Shown here in pieces: positions 8,648-17,235 of a stretch of DNA of 40,401 nt. Source of the stretch: Candidatus Poribacteria bacterium (GTDB lineage: Bacteria > Poribacteria > WGA-4E > WGA-3G); assembly GCA_012270795.1 (NCBI GenBank), contig JAAXHO010000212.1, positions 3,951-44,351 of the forward strand. Reading direction: 5' to 3'. The notes below the pieces were generated by a model. It was not told the DNA's origin. It did not search any database and worked only from the letters and a program-made list of their open reading frames with translations. The stretch's first letter is position 1. Each line of letters begins with the position of its first letter. The position numbers and the translations under genes were made by a program.

Positions 8648-9916
8648 ATGGGATTGGCTGAAATACAAACTAATCAAAGTGTACCGATTGCTACCGATGC
8701 GCCGCATCCTTACCTTCATACGATATTCGAGATCAGTGAAAAATATCTAAAGCGCGTCTTTGATGAACGACTTCTGAATGAATTTAAGACAGATTGCTTA
8801 AGTCATATTCGGGGTGATAGAGATTCAACCATAGAACAGTTCATAAAAGCATACTACGATTTTGTTAAGAAGGAATATCAAAAACAATATACCAATGCCG
8901 ATTCAGCATTAAATAATGACATTTTTTCTGCATCAAATAGACCAAAACTGTTGTGGGGTCACTGTTTGGATTTTTTGAAACGAATGGACAGCGAAAGCGT
9001 TCAGTTGATGATTACTTCGCCACCATATTACAATGCCAGAGATTATTCCCAATGGGAAACTCTGGATGACTATTTGGATGATATGTCCAATATTATCAAG
9101 GAATGTTATCGGGTACTGGACAATCATCGTCCTTTCGTTTTCAATGTGGGAGATATATTTGACAACGATCACAGACACACTAAATCCACTTGGGGAAAAC
9201 GTAGGATGCCATTGGGTGCATATTTCACTATGATTTTTGAAGAACACGGTTTTCAATTTGTGGACGATTTCATCTGGGACAAGGGGGAAGTTCAGACGCA
9301 GCGGCATAAAAATGGAAACAGACCCTATCCGTTATATCAATATCCCGTCAACTGTTATGAGCATATTTTTATTTTTTACAAACATCGGTTAGATGAAACA
9401 CTTTATCCTTGTCCAATATGTGGATGCCTGAAAATCAATGGGAATGCATACTCTGGCGTAGGTATCAAATCTTGGGAATGTAAGAATTTAGAGTGTTTCA
9501 AGCGATCGGCTGGCAATCGGGGCAAACGTTTTTCTGCACGTACGCAGTTGATGACAGGGTTGCAACGCACGCATAATCTTGTTGATGAAGATTTGTTACA
9601 TAAGTGGCGGCGTGATATTGTCAAATTAGCACCCGTAATCAAGATAAACAGCAAAGGGCAAAACACGCTTGGACATACAGCTCCCTTCCCACGCGAAATT
9701 CCCGAATACGCAGTCCGGGTGTTCAGTGGTATAGAAGAATCTGTCCTTGACCCTTTTGCAGGTTCATTCACGACTACAATAGAATCATTGAGGTTAGGAC
9801 GAAACAGCATCGGCATAGAACTGAATAGATCGTTATGTAGAGATGCCGTCCTGAATCGAATCCCAGACGATCTCTTTACTATGGATCCAAAAGAGGTGGA
9901 AAGTGAATGGATCTGA
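8648..9916 (+). CDS. Site-specific DNA methyltransferase, beta-class order (N4-cytosine/N6-adenine), apparently orphan
   Basis: The 422-residue protein carries the catalytic motif TSPPYYNARDY (T123-Y133) before the AdoMet-binding motif DPFAGS near residue 367, the order expected for beta-class amino-methyltransferases. The SPPY form is commonest in N4-cytosine enzymes. About 95 N-terminal residues of unknown fold precede it. A cysteine set (CPICGC about 20 residues ahead of WECKNLEC) looks like a zinc ribbon inserted in the target-recognition part. GGGAGGTACGACT lies upstream of the ATG. No restriction endonuclease gene is adjacent; only very short frames follow before a repeat. It could be a regulatory orphan or the survivor of a restriction-modification pair. 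Confidence 0.88.
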   Translation: MGLAEIQTNQSVPIATDAPHPYLHTIFEISEKYLKRVFDERLLNEFKTDCLSHIRGDRDSTIEQFIKAYYDFVKKEYQKQYTNADSALNNDIFSASNRPKLLWGHCLDFLKRMDSESVQLMITSPPYYNARDYSQWETLDDYLDDMSNIIKECYRVLDNHRPFVFNVGDIFDNDHRHTKSTWGKRRMPLGAYFTMIFEEHGFQFVDDFIWDKGEVQTQRHKNGNRPYPLYQYPVNCYEHIFIFYKHRLDETLYPCPICGCLKINGNAYSGVGIKSWECKNLECFKRSAGNRGKRFSARTQLMTGLQRTHNLVDEDLLHKWRRDIVKLAPVIKINSKGQNTLGHTAPFPREIPEYAVRVFSGIEESVLDPFAGSFTTTIESLRLGRNSIGIELNRSLCRDAVLNRIPDDLFTMDPKEVESEWI

Positions 9917-10023
9917 TTGCTTGGAAGAATTAATTGATGGAGATGATTGGAAGTGAAAACATTCCGAGAAGAATTAACCCCTCAGAGAAATCATATACGT
10001 AACATTGAGCAAATCTAAAAATA

Positions 10024-10138
10024 CTATGGTGAAATATGGAAATAATTATACACATTTTCTGTAGGAGCGACCTCTGGTCGCGACCGGGAGGTCGCTCCTA
10101 CCAGTGAAAGTATGTAATTAATTCCATAATCTACCATA
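10024..10138. repeat. MITE-like element: hairpin bounded by TATGGTGAAAT inverted ends
   Basis: The left end (10024-10053, CTATGGTGAAATATGGAAAT onward) and right end (10110-10138) are imperfect reverse complements. Between them lies a copy of the GTAGGAGCGACC hairpin (10061-10101). The end sequence recurs at 12269-12298 and 35604-35632. No transposase is encoded. The remaining gap 9917-10179 holds only tiny open frames. Confidence 0.7.
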
Positions 10139-10179
10139 AACTAAAAAATACACAATTCTAAAATAAAAAAGGAACGACA

Positions 10180-11289
10180 ATGCAAAACACATTTTTTAAC
10201 ATAAAACTTTTTATACTACTTACGATACTAACCTTTAGTACTTTGCATGCGACTTTTGCACAAGAGAGTTGAGGTGCGTGAAGCAATCCCGCAATCCCAC
10301 GCAGCGGAATGGGTGAAGTCAGTTTGACTTCAGACGGTAAGAAGTTCCAGGCATCTGTTAGTTTGATGAGATGGTACGACGCACAGGGTGGACACTTTGA
10401 AGATGAAGGTGTCTTCATTGACGAAAATGGGAACAGAACAATTGGTCATGTTCCAAATCACCGACATCATGTTACATTAAACGTATATAGGATTGATGTC
10501 GGGTTAAAATATCAACTCGGCACGCAATGGTCTTTAGAAGCAAATCTCCCGTTCGAATCTAAAGTCCAGGATGCAAATGTTGAGAAACTTGCAGGTGTTG
10601 ACTATGATGATAAACAGTGGGCAGCAATTGTAGAAAATGGACGTATCCATCATCGCGATGAAACCTATACGGGTTTGACAGATTCAGAGGTTTTTCTTGG
10701 ACATTATAGGCTTGGTGTTGTCACTGAAAATGATTTTTTGATGGGGCGTATCGGGATGTCAATTCCATTTGGTAAAACGGAGGAAGACCCTTGGAAACTC
10801 GGGGCTAAAGGAGAAGAACATTTACATCTCCAATTTGGTACCGGAACTTTCAATCCAATTGTTGACTTGTACTACAACTTTCCTTTATATAAAGGATTAG
10901 CGGCACATACCAGTTTCCGAACAAAACTGCCGTTCTATGAGAATAGCAAGACATATCGGGGTTCCAGGGAACTTACTTACACAGGTGGGTTGAATTTTCG
11001 TTTGAATAAGTGGTTTTCTTTTCAAGCAGGTTACCTTGGAATATATCAGACTTATGCTTATTGGGATGGGGTCATAGACAAGAATACGGGTTTGCTTTTT
11101 GGTATGGCATCTCTTGGAACATCTATATCAACTCCATTTAATGTTCCGTTATCCGTTTCGCTCATGCTGCCGTTACATCAAAAGACGCTATATGATGATA
11201 GTGAAACTTTGGCTGATACCAACTATGAGGAAAGCGATGCGTTTGAATTTGGACCGTTAGTCTCAATGACAGTCTTATATTCATTTTAG
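10180..11289 (+). CDS. Outer-membrane beta-barrel protein with two in-frame UGA codons: candidate UxxU selenoprotein
   Basis: The reading frame opens at ATG 10180 (Shine-Dalgarno AAAAAGGAACG) with a clear signal peptide ending HATFA, residue 27. It then meets UGA at 10270-10272 (codon 31) and 10279-10281 (codon 34) and continues open to a TAA at 11289. The join reads QES-U-GA-U-SNPAIPRSGMGEVS, so the two UGAs stand as a UxxU pair, the spacing of a CxxC redox motif, in the first residues of the mature protein. The rest is rich in alternating beta strands and ends in VLYSF, an aromatic C-terminus typical of outer-membrane barrels. Starting at the internal ATG 10309 would leave a barrel with no signal peptide. 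Other genes here use UGA as stop, so general recoding is unlikely. The alternative is two nonsense mutations nine bases apart in an otherwise intact frame, which is less plausible. The barrel's function is unknown. Confidence 0.8.
10314..10332 (+). promoter_or_regulatory. SECIS-like hairpin after the UxxU codons
   Basis: TGAAGTCA-GTT-TGACTTCA is a perfect 8-bp stem with a 3-nt loop beginning with G. Its loop begins 40 bases after the second UGA, slightly beyond the range usually quoted for bacterial SECIS elements. A second possible stem (TGCGTG 10275-10280 with CACGCA 10298-10303) spans the second UGA. Which one SelB would bind cannot be settled by eye. Confidence 0.4.
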
Positions 11290-11375
11290 GTCTTTAATGG
11301 GACACTATCGGGTAGTTTCAGAAACTTAATCACAGCACCGCCGACACAAAACATGCATATAGCAACAAAGGAAAA

Positions 11376-11819
11376 ATGATAGCACAAAGCAAAGGCGTTC
11401 AAATATTTCAGGGTATAATCAGCATAATTTTAGGTGTTGTCAGTATTCTCTTAGCGATTATGTTAAGTAGCTCCTTCTACTCAACAAAGACACTTTTCAC
11501 CTTTTTTGTAGTTGGATTGACACTCGTTTTCTGTGGCGACTATCTTGTTAACCCATTTGGTATGCCTGTGAATCCGTTTAAGCAGCAACTTCTCAGTGAG
11601 ATTTGTTTGATCGCCTATGGTATATTTTATCTGAATATTGGGTTATCCCGCCTGTTAAAACCGCTGCTGATGTACAACATATCCGACTATTTACATCCTG
11701 TCTGGATACGGCGTGGGATAAGCACAATCGGTATATTGTTAATCATTGGGGGTATTTACGGGATTTACCAATTAATGCAAACTGAAGGAACTGAAGCCTC
11801 AACGGAAGAAACATTGTAA
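11376..11819 (+). CDS. Integral membrane protein, unknown function
   Basis: The 147-residue protein has about four hydrophobic helices (residues about 10-32, 40-62, 75-95 and 112-133) and a short acidic tail (QTEGTEASTEETL). I do not recognise the family; it superficially resembles small DUF308-like or DoxX-sized membrane proteins but lacks a diagnostic motif I can point to. AAAGGAAAA precedes the ATG. It follows the UGA-containing barrel in the same direction with an 86-base gap, so co-transcription is possible. Confidence 0.65.
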   Translation: MIAQSKGVQIFQGIISIILGVVSILLAIMLSSSFYSTKTLFTFFVVGLTLVFCGDYLVNPFGMPVNPFKQQLLSEICLIAYGIFYLNIGLSRLLKPLLMYNISDYLHPVWIRRGISTIGILLIIGGIYGIYQLMQTEGTEASTEETL

Positions 11820-11848
11820 AGGATGCACAACCAAAAAGCGTATTTGAT

Positions 11849-12154
11849 TCATCGTGCGATTATGACTGCATAACGAAGCGGTGTTTCTCCGACGTTCTGT
11901 ATACCGTGTAATACTTGACAATCAACATGCACAGCCTCGTTTGTCCCTATACGGTGTGTCTGTTCACCGAACAGAACTTCACCTTCACCGGAAAAAACGT
12001 AGAAAATTTCTTGGCCGTCATGCGTGTGTGGCGGGTGGGCGCGTTGCCCCGGTCCAACTTCGGAAATATGTAAACTGAGTTGTTCCCTGTTTGCTCCATC
12101 TTCAAGAATATATCTATCAATACCTTTGATATCAGTTCTAACTATATCTGCCAT
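11849..12154 (-). CDS. Single-domain cupin protein
   Basis: This 101-residue protein is a small conserved-barrel cupin. The metal-binding motif 1 is visible as HPPHTHDGQEIFYVFSGEGE (two histidines plus glutamate) and motif 2 as HVDCQVLHGIQNVGE, giving a likely three-His one-Glu site. The start has a clean AGGAGGT Shine-Dalgarno (12162-12168 on the plus strand as ACCTCCT). Such proteins act as isomerases, dioxygenases or sugar-binding modules; nothing here narrows that. It is convergent with the preceding membrane protein. Confidence 0.85.
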   Translation of the reverse strand: MADIVRTDIKGIDRYILEDGANREQLSLHISEVGPGQRAHPPHTHDGQEIFYVFSGEGEVLFGEQTHRIGTNEAVHVDCQVLHGIQNVGETPLRYAVIIAR

Positions 12155-12268
12155 TGTAGTACCTCCTGTTTTTATAATACTATTACTTCCTTGAATTCAT
12201 GTCAAGTATAAAGAAGAATCAGGTGTGTAAATGTTTTGGATATTGTTTGTTCATGAATTACAGAAAAG

Positions 12269-12298
12269 GTGTATAATTATTTCAATAATTCACCATAA
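12269..12298. repeat. Copy of the GTGTATAATTATTTCA...TTCACCATA short repeat
   Basis: It matches 35604-35632 nearly exactly and the reverse complement of 10024-10053. Here it stands alone without the hairpin core, between the cupin and the DUF202 gene. Confidence 0.75.
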
Positions 12299-12353
12299 AT
12301 AACCCTGAGAAGAATCAAGTTTTATTTTCATAGAAAGGAAAGTTATTCACTAA

Positions 12354-12680
12354 ATGTCGGAGAGAGAAATTCCATACCAGGATATTAAAGGTCAACTCAT
12401 TCTACGTGACCATCTCGCAGCAGACAGGACAATTCTTGCGAATGAGCGGACCTTCCTCGCTTATATCCGTACTGCCTTAACGTTGTTTGTGGCAGGATTG
12501 TCCTTCGTCCATTTTGATATTTTAAACAGGCCTGTAATAGATGGAATAATTGGAAGTTTATTCATGGTGATTGGTGCTATAACATTTTTTCTTGGACTAT
12601 ATAGATATAATAGGATGAAAACATTAATTTGCGATATCAAACAGAAAGAATTAGAGGAGGGAATCACTGATGAAATTTAG
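12354..12680 (+). CDS. DUF202 family membrane protein
   Basis: The 108-residue protein has the DUF202 signature near its N-terminus (DRTILANERTFLAYIRTALT), then two membrane helices (about 45-65 and 68-85) and a charged C-terminal helix. The family is widespread and of unknown function, related to yeast VTC-associated membrane domains. The start follows GAAAGGAAAG. Its end overlaps the next gene by 11 bases, implying coupled translation. Confidence 0.88.
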   Translation: MSEREIPYQDIKGQLILRDHLAADRTILANERTFLAYIRTALTLFVAGLSFVHFDILNRPVIDGIIGSLFMVIGAITFFLGLYRYNRMKTLICDIKQKELEEGITDEI

Positions 12681-13695
12681 AGAGGTAGTTGTAACAGGAC
12701 AAAATCAGGTTGAACTGCAAACCGGTGAATTTGATGATTCAAATCTCTCACCGAATGAAGTTCTCATAGATACGGAATATACATTTATCAGTAGTGGTAC
12801 AGAGTTAGCGAACTACACTGGAAAAGAACCGAAAGTGTTTCAGAAAGGCGCGTGGTGTGCTTATCCTTGGCGATCGGGGTATGCAAACGTGGGAATTGTC
12901 CGGGAAGTCGGAGTAAATGTAAACCGTGCTACGCCTGGAGACCGTGTCTTTACTTATGGACGGCACGCTTCAACTGTCAGGTATTTCCAAGATAGACTCA
13001 TTGCGCCGGTACCAGAATCAATTGACCCCGCGGTTGTTGCTGCATCGCGCATGGCTGGTGTTGCTATGACAGCAATTATCGTAGCAGAAATCAATATCAA
13101 CCCGTGTGTCATTGTCTTCGGTTTAGGACTTGTTGGCAATTTGGCATCACAGATGTTTCAAATTCAGGGGTGTCGTGTCATCGGTGTAGACCCTGTAGCA
13201 GCAAGACGAGAATTGGCAAAACGGTGCGGTATTGCAGATACTGTCGGGGGTGATGCTGATGCAGTGCAGGTACAAATTCAAGAACTTACCAATGGTAGAC
13301 TTGGCAATATCACCGTTGATGCTGTTGGACATAGCGGGGTCGTCATGCAAGCCCTACGCGCCACAGCAAACCATGGACAGCTTGTTATACTCGGTTCGCC
13401 ACGTGTTTCGGTTACAGGTGATTTAACTGAACTTCTCTCCGATACACATCTACGTTGGATAACTATTCGTGGTGCGTTGGAATGGTGTGTCCCTATGTAT
13501 CCAGAGATTGGCAACCGTCCCTCCCAATACAGCAAACAACAGACGATTTTCGGTTGGATTGAACGGGAGCAATTAGATGTTGAATCTTTGATTTCGCATC
13601 GTCTTAAACCTGAACATATCAAGGAAGCTTATGATGGTCTCCTTAATGAACCCAACCTATATACTGGTGTTGTGTTAGATTGGACCGCAAATTAA
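12670..13695 (+). CDS. Zinc-less alcohol-dehydrogenase-like (MDR) oxidoreductase
   Basis: The 341-residue protein belongs to the medium-chain dehydrogenase/reductase superfamily: a GroES-like N-terminal half (FISSGTELANYTGKEP, NVGIVREVGVNV) and a Rossmann domain (VFGLGLVGNLASQMFQIQGC, about residues 147-166, ending in a VIGVDP strand). The usual Cys-His catalytic zinc ligands are replaced (SSGTE), as in bi-domain oxidoreductases linked to sugar or glycan metabolism. A likely dinucleotide partner is NAD(P)H; the substrate is unknown. The ATG lies inside the end of the DUF202 gene, with AGAGGAGGG as Shine-Dalgarno. Confidence 0.88.
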   Translation: MKFREVVVTGQNQVELQTGEFDDSNLSPNEVLIDTEYTFISSGTELANYTGKEPKVFQKGAWCAYPWRSGYANVGIVREVGVNVNRATPGDRVFTYGRHASTVRYFQDRLIAPVPESIDPAVVAASRMAGVAMTAIIVAEININPCVIVFGLGLVGNLASQMFQIQGCRVIGVDPVAARRELAKRCGIADTVGGDADAVQVQIQELTNGRLGNITVDAVGHSGVVMQALRATANHGQLVILGSPRVSVTGDLTELLSDTHLRWITIRGALEWCVPMYPEIGNRPSQYSKQQTIFGWIEREQLDVESLISHRLKPEHIKEAYDGLLNEPNLYTGVVLDWTAN

Positions 13696-13721
13696 GGTCA
13701 GGACTTACGCACTCCGCTTGA

Positions 13722-13909
13722 ATGAAGATTAAGTTATTAATTCGATAATATTTTGCGTTTGTAAGATTTTAAGAATTTTTTGTAGTATATCTGTTCTTTG
13801 TCTGAACCAGGATTTTCAGGATTACCTTATCAAGGCTTTTTGATGCACTTTGATGTCAACTTTGGGAATAGAACCTGTTGAGGAAAATTCTGTAAATCCT
13901 GGTTCAGAC
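13722..13909. repeat. GTCTGAACCAGGATT inverted-repeat element, copy 1, with flank
   Basis: The 110-bp core 13800-13909 begins GTCTGAACCAGGATTTTCAG and ends with the complementary ATCCTGGTTCAGAC. Its inner segment (ACTTTGATGTCAACTTTGGG) is the reverse complement of the inner part of the copy at 34139-34282, so this copy is inverted relative to that one. The flank at 13722-13748 (GAATGAAGATTAAGTTATTA) recurs inverted near 32716-32738 and 37530-37552. This explains most of the 13696-14055 gap. Confidence 0.85.
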
Positions 13910-13960
13910 GGAATCGCGGAATTTGCGAATTCCGCGATTCCGTATACAAAGGAAATTTTC

Positions 13961-13989
13961 TTGAAAATTGCTATAATTTATGATATAAT
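13961..13989 (+). promoter_or_regulatory. Sigma-70-type promoter of rpsO-pnp
   Basis: TTGAAA at 13961-13966 and TATAAT at 13984-13989 are spaced by 17 bases, about 65 bases before the rpsO start. This leaves a short leader, where ribosomal protein S15 autoregulation often acts; no specific S15-binding fold was established. Confidence 0.75.
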
Positions 13990-14055
13990 TAGTCTAAATA
14001 TGTTCAATTATTTTTTATCTCATAGAAATACGAACAGAAAAGGAGGTGAAGTAGA

Positions 14056-14346
14056 TTGGCAATTGATGCAGCAAAGAAGCGGGAATTGATTCAAAAACAT
14101 CAGATACATGATCGAGACACCGGTTCGCCAGAAGCACAAGTCGCAGTATTAAATGCTCGCATTAAGGAACTGACAGAACATTTTCAAACGCATAAAAAAG
14201 ATCACCATTCAAGATATGGGCTCTTTCGGTTGGTAGGAAAACAACGTCGTTTGTTACGTTATCTCTACAAGAAAGATGTCCCTCGGTATTATCGTTTAAT
14301 TAATGAACTCGGAATTCGCGACACAATCGGTGTACAAAGAAGTTAA
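14056..14346 (+). CDS. rpsO: 30S ribosomal protein S15
   Basis: The protein binds 16S rRNA in the small-subunit platform. The sequence is unmistakable: [35 protein letters not shown], then [16 protein letters not shown]. At 96 residues it is a few longer than the usual 88-89, with a short extra C-terminus (DTIGVQRS). The start is TTG, supported by a strong AAAGGAGGTG Shine-Dalgarno eight or so bases upstream and by alignment with the usual S15 N-terminus. It stands directly before pnp, the classical rpsO-pnp order. Confidence 0.97.
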   Translation: MAIDAAKKRELIQKHQIHDRDTGSPEAQVAVLNARIKELTEHFQTHKKDHHSRYGLFRLVGKQRRLLRYLYKKDVPRYYRLINELGIRDTIGVQRS

Positions 14347-14386
14347 AAAACCACCGTAAGCATTTTGGTTATGAGGAGGAAATTTA

Positions 14387-16699
14387 GTGAAAGTTGAAAT
14401 GCAACTCGGAAGTGAAAAGCTTTCAATAGAAATGGGTAAAGTTGCTAAACAAGCAGATGGTGCCGTTTGGGTACAATACGGTGGAACAGTTGTCTTAGTG
14501 ACCGTAGTAGCAGATAATAAAGAAAATGATTTAGACTTTTTCCCTTTAACAGTAGATTACAGAGAGAGATCCTATGCCGCTGGACGCATACCGACTGTAT
14601 ATGGTAGACGTGAACCCCGTCCTGGAACATCAGAACAATTGATTGCGCGTCTAATAGATCATTGTATACGTCCACTATTCCCTAAGCAATTTAAGGCTGA
14701 GGTACAAGTTTTGTGCACCGTCTTATCATCAGACGGTGTCCACCCCGCGGATGTTCCCGCACTCATCGGTACATCTGCTGCATTATCTGTTTCAGACATA
14801 CCTTTTAATGGACCGGTAGCAGCGGTCACCATCGGGAAAAAAGATGGAAAATTGATTGTAAATCCAACCTATGAAGAATTACATTCTTCTGAGATCGAAC
14901 TATTTGTTAGCGGTACATCAAATGCTGTGATGTCTGTTGAAGGGGGTGGGCACGAGATACCAGACGACGAAGTGATTGACACAATCATTGCAGCACACGA
15001 ACAGATAAAAGAAATTATTAAACTACAAGAAGGCATTGTCGCTGTTTGTAGTCAGGGAAAACGTAAATATGAAGCAAAAGCTGTTGAAGATACGTTAAAC
15101 ACTCGTATTAGAGACCTTGCCACCACACGTATACGAGAATCTATTGGGATGGCAGACAAGCAACTACGTGAAGATTATCTTGAGCAAATTCAATCAGATA
15201 TTTTATCTGAAATTCAAGAGGATGCCCCCGAAGAAATTGAGCCCAATGCTGAGAAAGATGCCAGGTCTATCCTGAGCGATATAGAAAAAGAGGAGATGCG
15301 GCAAGCAATCCTTGTTGAAGGCAAACGGGTTGATGGCCGTGGTGTGAAAGATATTCGAGCGATTTCAGGTGAAGTTGCCCTACTCCCTCGTACACACGGT
15401 TCATCTCTTTTTACTCGTGGTCAGACGCAAGCTCTTTGTGTAACGACGCTCGGCACCTCTGGTGATGAAGATGTGCAACGTGGTTTGGACGGTGAAAATC
15501 GACGCGCATTCTTTTTACACTATAACTTCCCCCCCTATAGTACGGGTGAAGTGAAACGCATGATGGGCCCAGGCCGTAGGGAAATAGGACACGGTGCGCT
15601 TGCACAAAAGGCACTTGAACCTGTCATGCCAGATAAAGAAGAATTCAACTATACGATTCGCGTTGTCTCGGAAATTTTGGAATCAAATGCATCCTCATCA
15701 ATGGCTTCTGTCTGTGGTGCTACGTTAGCCCTATTGGACGCAGGTGTACCTATAAAAAAACCTGTTGCAGGTATTGGTGTTGGTCTCATTAAAGAGGGTG
15801 AACAGGAAGTCATATTGACCGATATGCTCGGTACAGAAGATTTTCTTGGTGATATGGATTTCAAGGTCGCTGGTACAACTGAAGGTGTAACAGCAGTTCA
15901 AATGGATATAAAGATTGATGGCGTTACACCTGAATTAATGCGGACAGCCATACATCAAGCGAGGGAAGCACGTATCGCTGTTATCGAACAGATGAATTCT
16001 GTGCTTGATGCACCTCGGGAAGAATTATCTCCTTATGCTCCGCGTATTTACACCCTTCAGATCCCACCTCAAAAGATAAAAGACCTGATTGGTCCTCGAG
16101 GTAAGACAGTTCAAGGTATTCAAGAAGAAACGAATACCACCATCAATATTGAAGATGATGGTAAAGTTGAAATTGCATCAACCAGCGCAGAAGATGTCAA
16201 ACGTGCTGAGGAAAGGATACGCGAAGTTACGGCTATGCCTGAAATCGGAAAAGAATATACAGGAAAAGTTGTCAGAACAGCGTCATTTGGGGCATTTGTG
16301 GAGATACTCCCAGGTAAAGATGGACTGGTTCATATTTCACAAATGGGTGACGGATATGTCCGTAGAGCTGAAGATGTTATGCAGGTTGGGGATGAGGTGA
16401 CAGTGCGTATCTTGACTATTGACGAACAAGGTAGAATTGACCTTTCGTTGATTGCTGCAAACGGTGTTCCACGTGAAGAACTCGAAACCAATTCTGAACC
16501 TGATGGAGGTTCAGATGAAGGCGGACGGGGACAACGAGAACCACGTGAACGCTCTAACTACAGAGATAGTCGTCCTTACCGTGATTCGCGTGACAGTCGT
16601 GACAGTCGTGATAGACGCAACAACCGTTATGAGCAGCGAGATAATTACAGGGATTCCAGAAATAGAAAATCGCCACGTATTCCAAAAGGTAGATTTTAA
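14387..16699 (+). CDS. pnp: Polyribonucleotide nucleotidyltransferase (PNPase)
   Basis: This 770-residue 3'-5' phosphorolytic exoribonuclease degrades mRNA as a trimeric ring. Two RNase PH-like domains are present (first from residue 1; second from about 310, with EGKRVDGRGVKDIR), then a KH domain (IPPQKIKDLIGPRGKTVQGI) and an S1 domain (GKEYTGKVVRTASFGAFVEI). The start is GTG behind GAGGAGGAAA. The C-terminal tail is a low-complexity run of Arg-Asp-Ser repeats (RDSRDSRDSRDRR), which probably is disordered and binds RNA or partner proteins. A compact terminator follows. Confidence 0.97.
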   Translation: MKVEMQLGSEKLSIEMGKVAKQADGAVWVQYGGTVVLVTVVADNKENDLDFFPLTVDYRERSYAAGRIPTVYGRREPRPGTSEQLIARLIDHCIRPLFPKQFKAEVQVLCTVLSSDGVHPADVPALIGTSAALSVSDIPFNGPVAAVTIGKKDGKLIVNPTYEELHSSEIELFVSGTSNAVMSVEGGGHEIPDDEVIDTIIAAHEQIKEIIKLQEGIVAVCSQGKRKYEAKAVEDTLNTRIRDLATTRIRESIGMADKQLREDYLEQIQSDILSEIQEDAPEEIEPNAEKDARSILSDIEKEEMRQAILVEGKRVDGRGVKDIRAISGEVALLPRTHGSSLFTRGQTQALCVTTLGTSGDEDVQRGLDGENRRAFFLHYNFPPYSTGEVKRMMGPGRREIGHGALAQKALEPVMPDKEEFNYTIRVVSEILESNASSSMASVCGATLALLDAGVPIKKPVAGIGVGLIKEGEQEVILTDMLGTEDFLGDMDFKVAGTTEGVTAVQMDIKIDGVTPELMRTAIHQAREARIAVIEQMNSVLDAPREELSPYAPRIYTLQIPPQKIKDLIGPRGKTVQGIQEETNTTINIEDDGKVEIASTSAEDVKRAEERIREVTAMPEIGKEYTGKVVRTASFGAFVEILPGKDGLVHISQMGDGYVRRAEDVMQVGDEVTVRILTIDEQGRIDLSLIAANGVPREELETNSEPDGGSDEGGRGQREPRERSNYRDSRPYRDSRDSRDSRDRRNNRYEQRDNYRDSRNRKSPRIPKGRF

Positions 16700-16701
16700 G
16701 T

Positions 16702-16718
16702 AAACGCTCGCGTTTTTT
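16702..16718 (+). terminator. Intrinsic terminator after pnp
   Basis: AAACG-CTCG-CGTTT followed by further T residues begins three bases after the pnp stop codon. The stem is short but the position and U-run fit a rho-independent terminator. Confidence 0.6.
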
Positions 16719-16782
16719 CAAAATATTTTTCGTAAGATTTTGTAGCAATCCAGTTTGCGGTCCTCACGACACAATCTGGAAA

Positions 16783-16813
16783 ATTGTGCTACTTATGTGG
16801 CAACTTAGGTTAC
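16783..16813. repeat. ATTGTGCTAC...AACTTAGGTTA repeat
   Basis: ATTGTGCTACTTATGTGGCA and the following AACTTAGGTTACT recur at 37586-37616 with two or three differences; the second half recurs at 37252-37269. It lies in the 16700-16933 gap, which otherwise holds only the pnp terminator and an imperfect TGTAGCA...TGTGCTAC inverted repeat. Confidence 0.65.
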
Positions 16814-16933
16814 TTTGATTGCTAAAAGTGATAAAACCTTATCTCCAATGATGGGTGAGTTTTTTAGGAATGTCTTTCCTGATTCTATTGAAATTCACCC
16901 ATTTCATCTTCATATTCTTTGATGGTGAATGTA

Positions 16934-17235
16934 TGAGAACACGTATCTCCAGTGCCCAAAGTGGTGTCCAAAAAAGTAAAAGGGATATACTTGCCCAGAA
17001 ATGGATGACCAATTTGTTGGCATTCATTCTAATTTTACTTATCATAGTTTTTGTCATTCTATCAATTCCAGCAGTGAAAAATCAAATCGTAGACCTTATA
17101 CGTGTTATATTATATGGTAAGGAGCAGAAACCTGAACGTCCTAAGGTCTCTCCTGTTGGACAATTAAATCTTCTCCGAACCCCGTCATTTTCAATAAAAG
17201 GAAATTGCAATGCATACCAATTGGTCATACTATAG
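16934..17235 (+). CDS. Small single-helix membrane protein, unknown function
   Basis: Taken from ATG 16934, the protein is 99 residues: a basic N-terminus (MRTRISSAQSGVQKSKRD), one strong transmembrane helix (about residues 28-50, LLAFILILLIIVFVILSI) and a basic exterior or cytoplasmic tail. A longer version starting at GTG 16855 is possible but adds an odd hydrophobic leader. Its end overlaps the LptE-like gene by 26 bases, so the two are probably co-translated. No family recognised. Confidence 0.55.

Noticed and set aside
9937-10002. A 21-codon frame after the methyltransferase as a real small gene.
   Set aside because: Too short, no homology and immediately followed by a repeat; kept only as a hint of a lost partner gene.
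10309-11289. The barrel gene starting at ATG 10309 as a normal gene.
   Set aside because: It would lack a signal peptide and any Shine-Dalgarno, while an in-frame signal peptide and good Shine-Dalgarno lie 129 bases upstream across two UGAs.
10180-11289. A variant genetic code with UGA as a general sense codon.
   Set aside because: Several genes here end in UGA at family-typical positions (trkA, gcvH, the methyltransferase, hyuB), so UGA is a stop in general; only special contexts read through.
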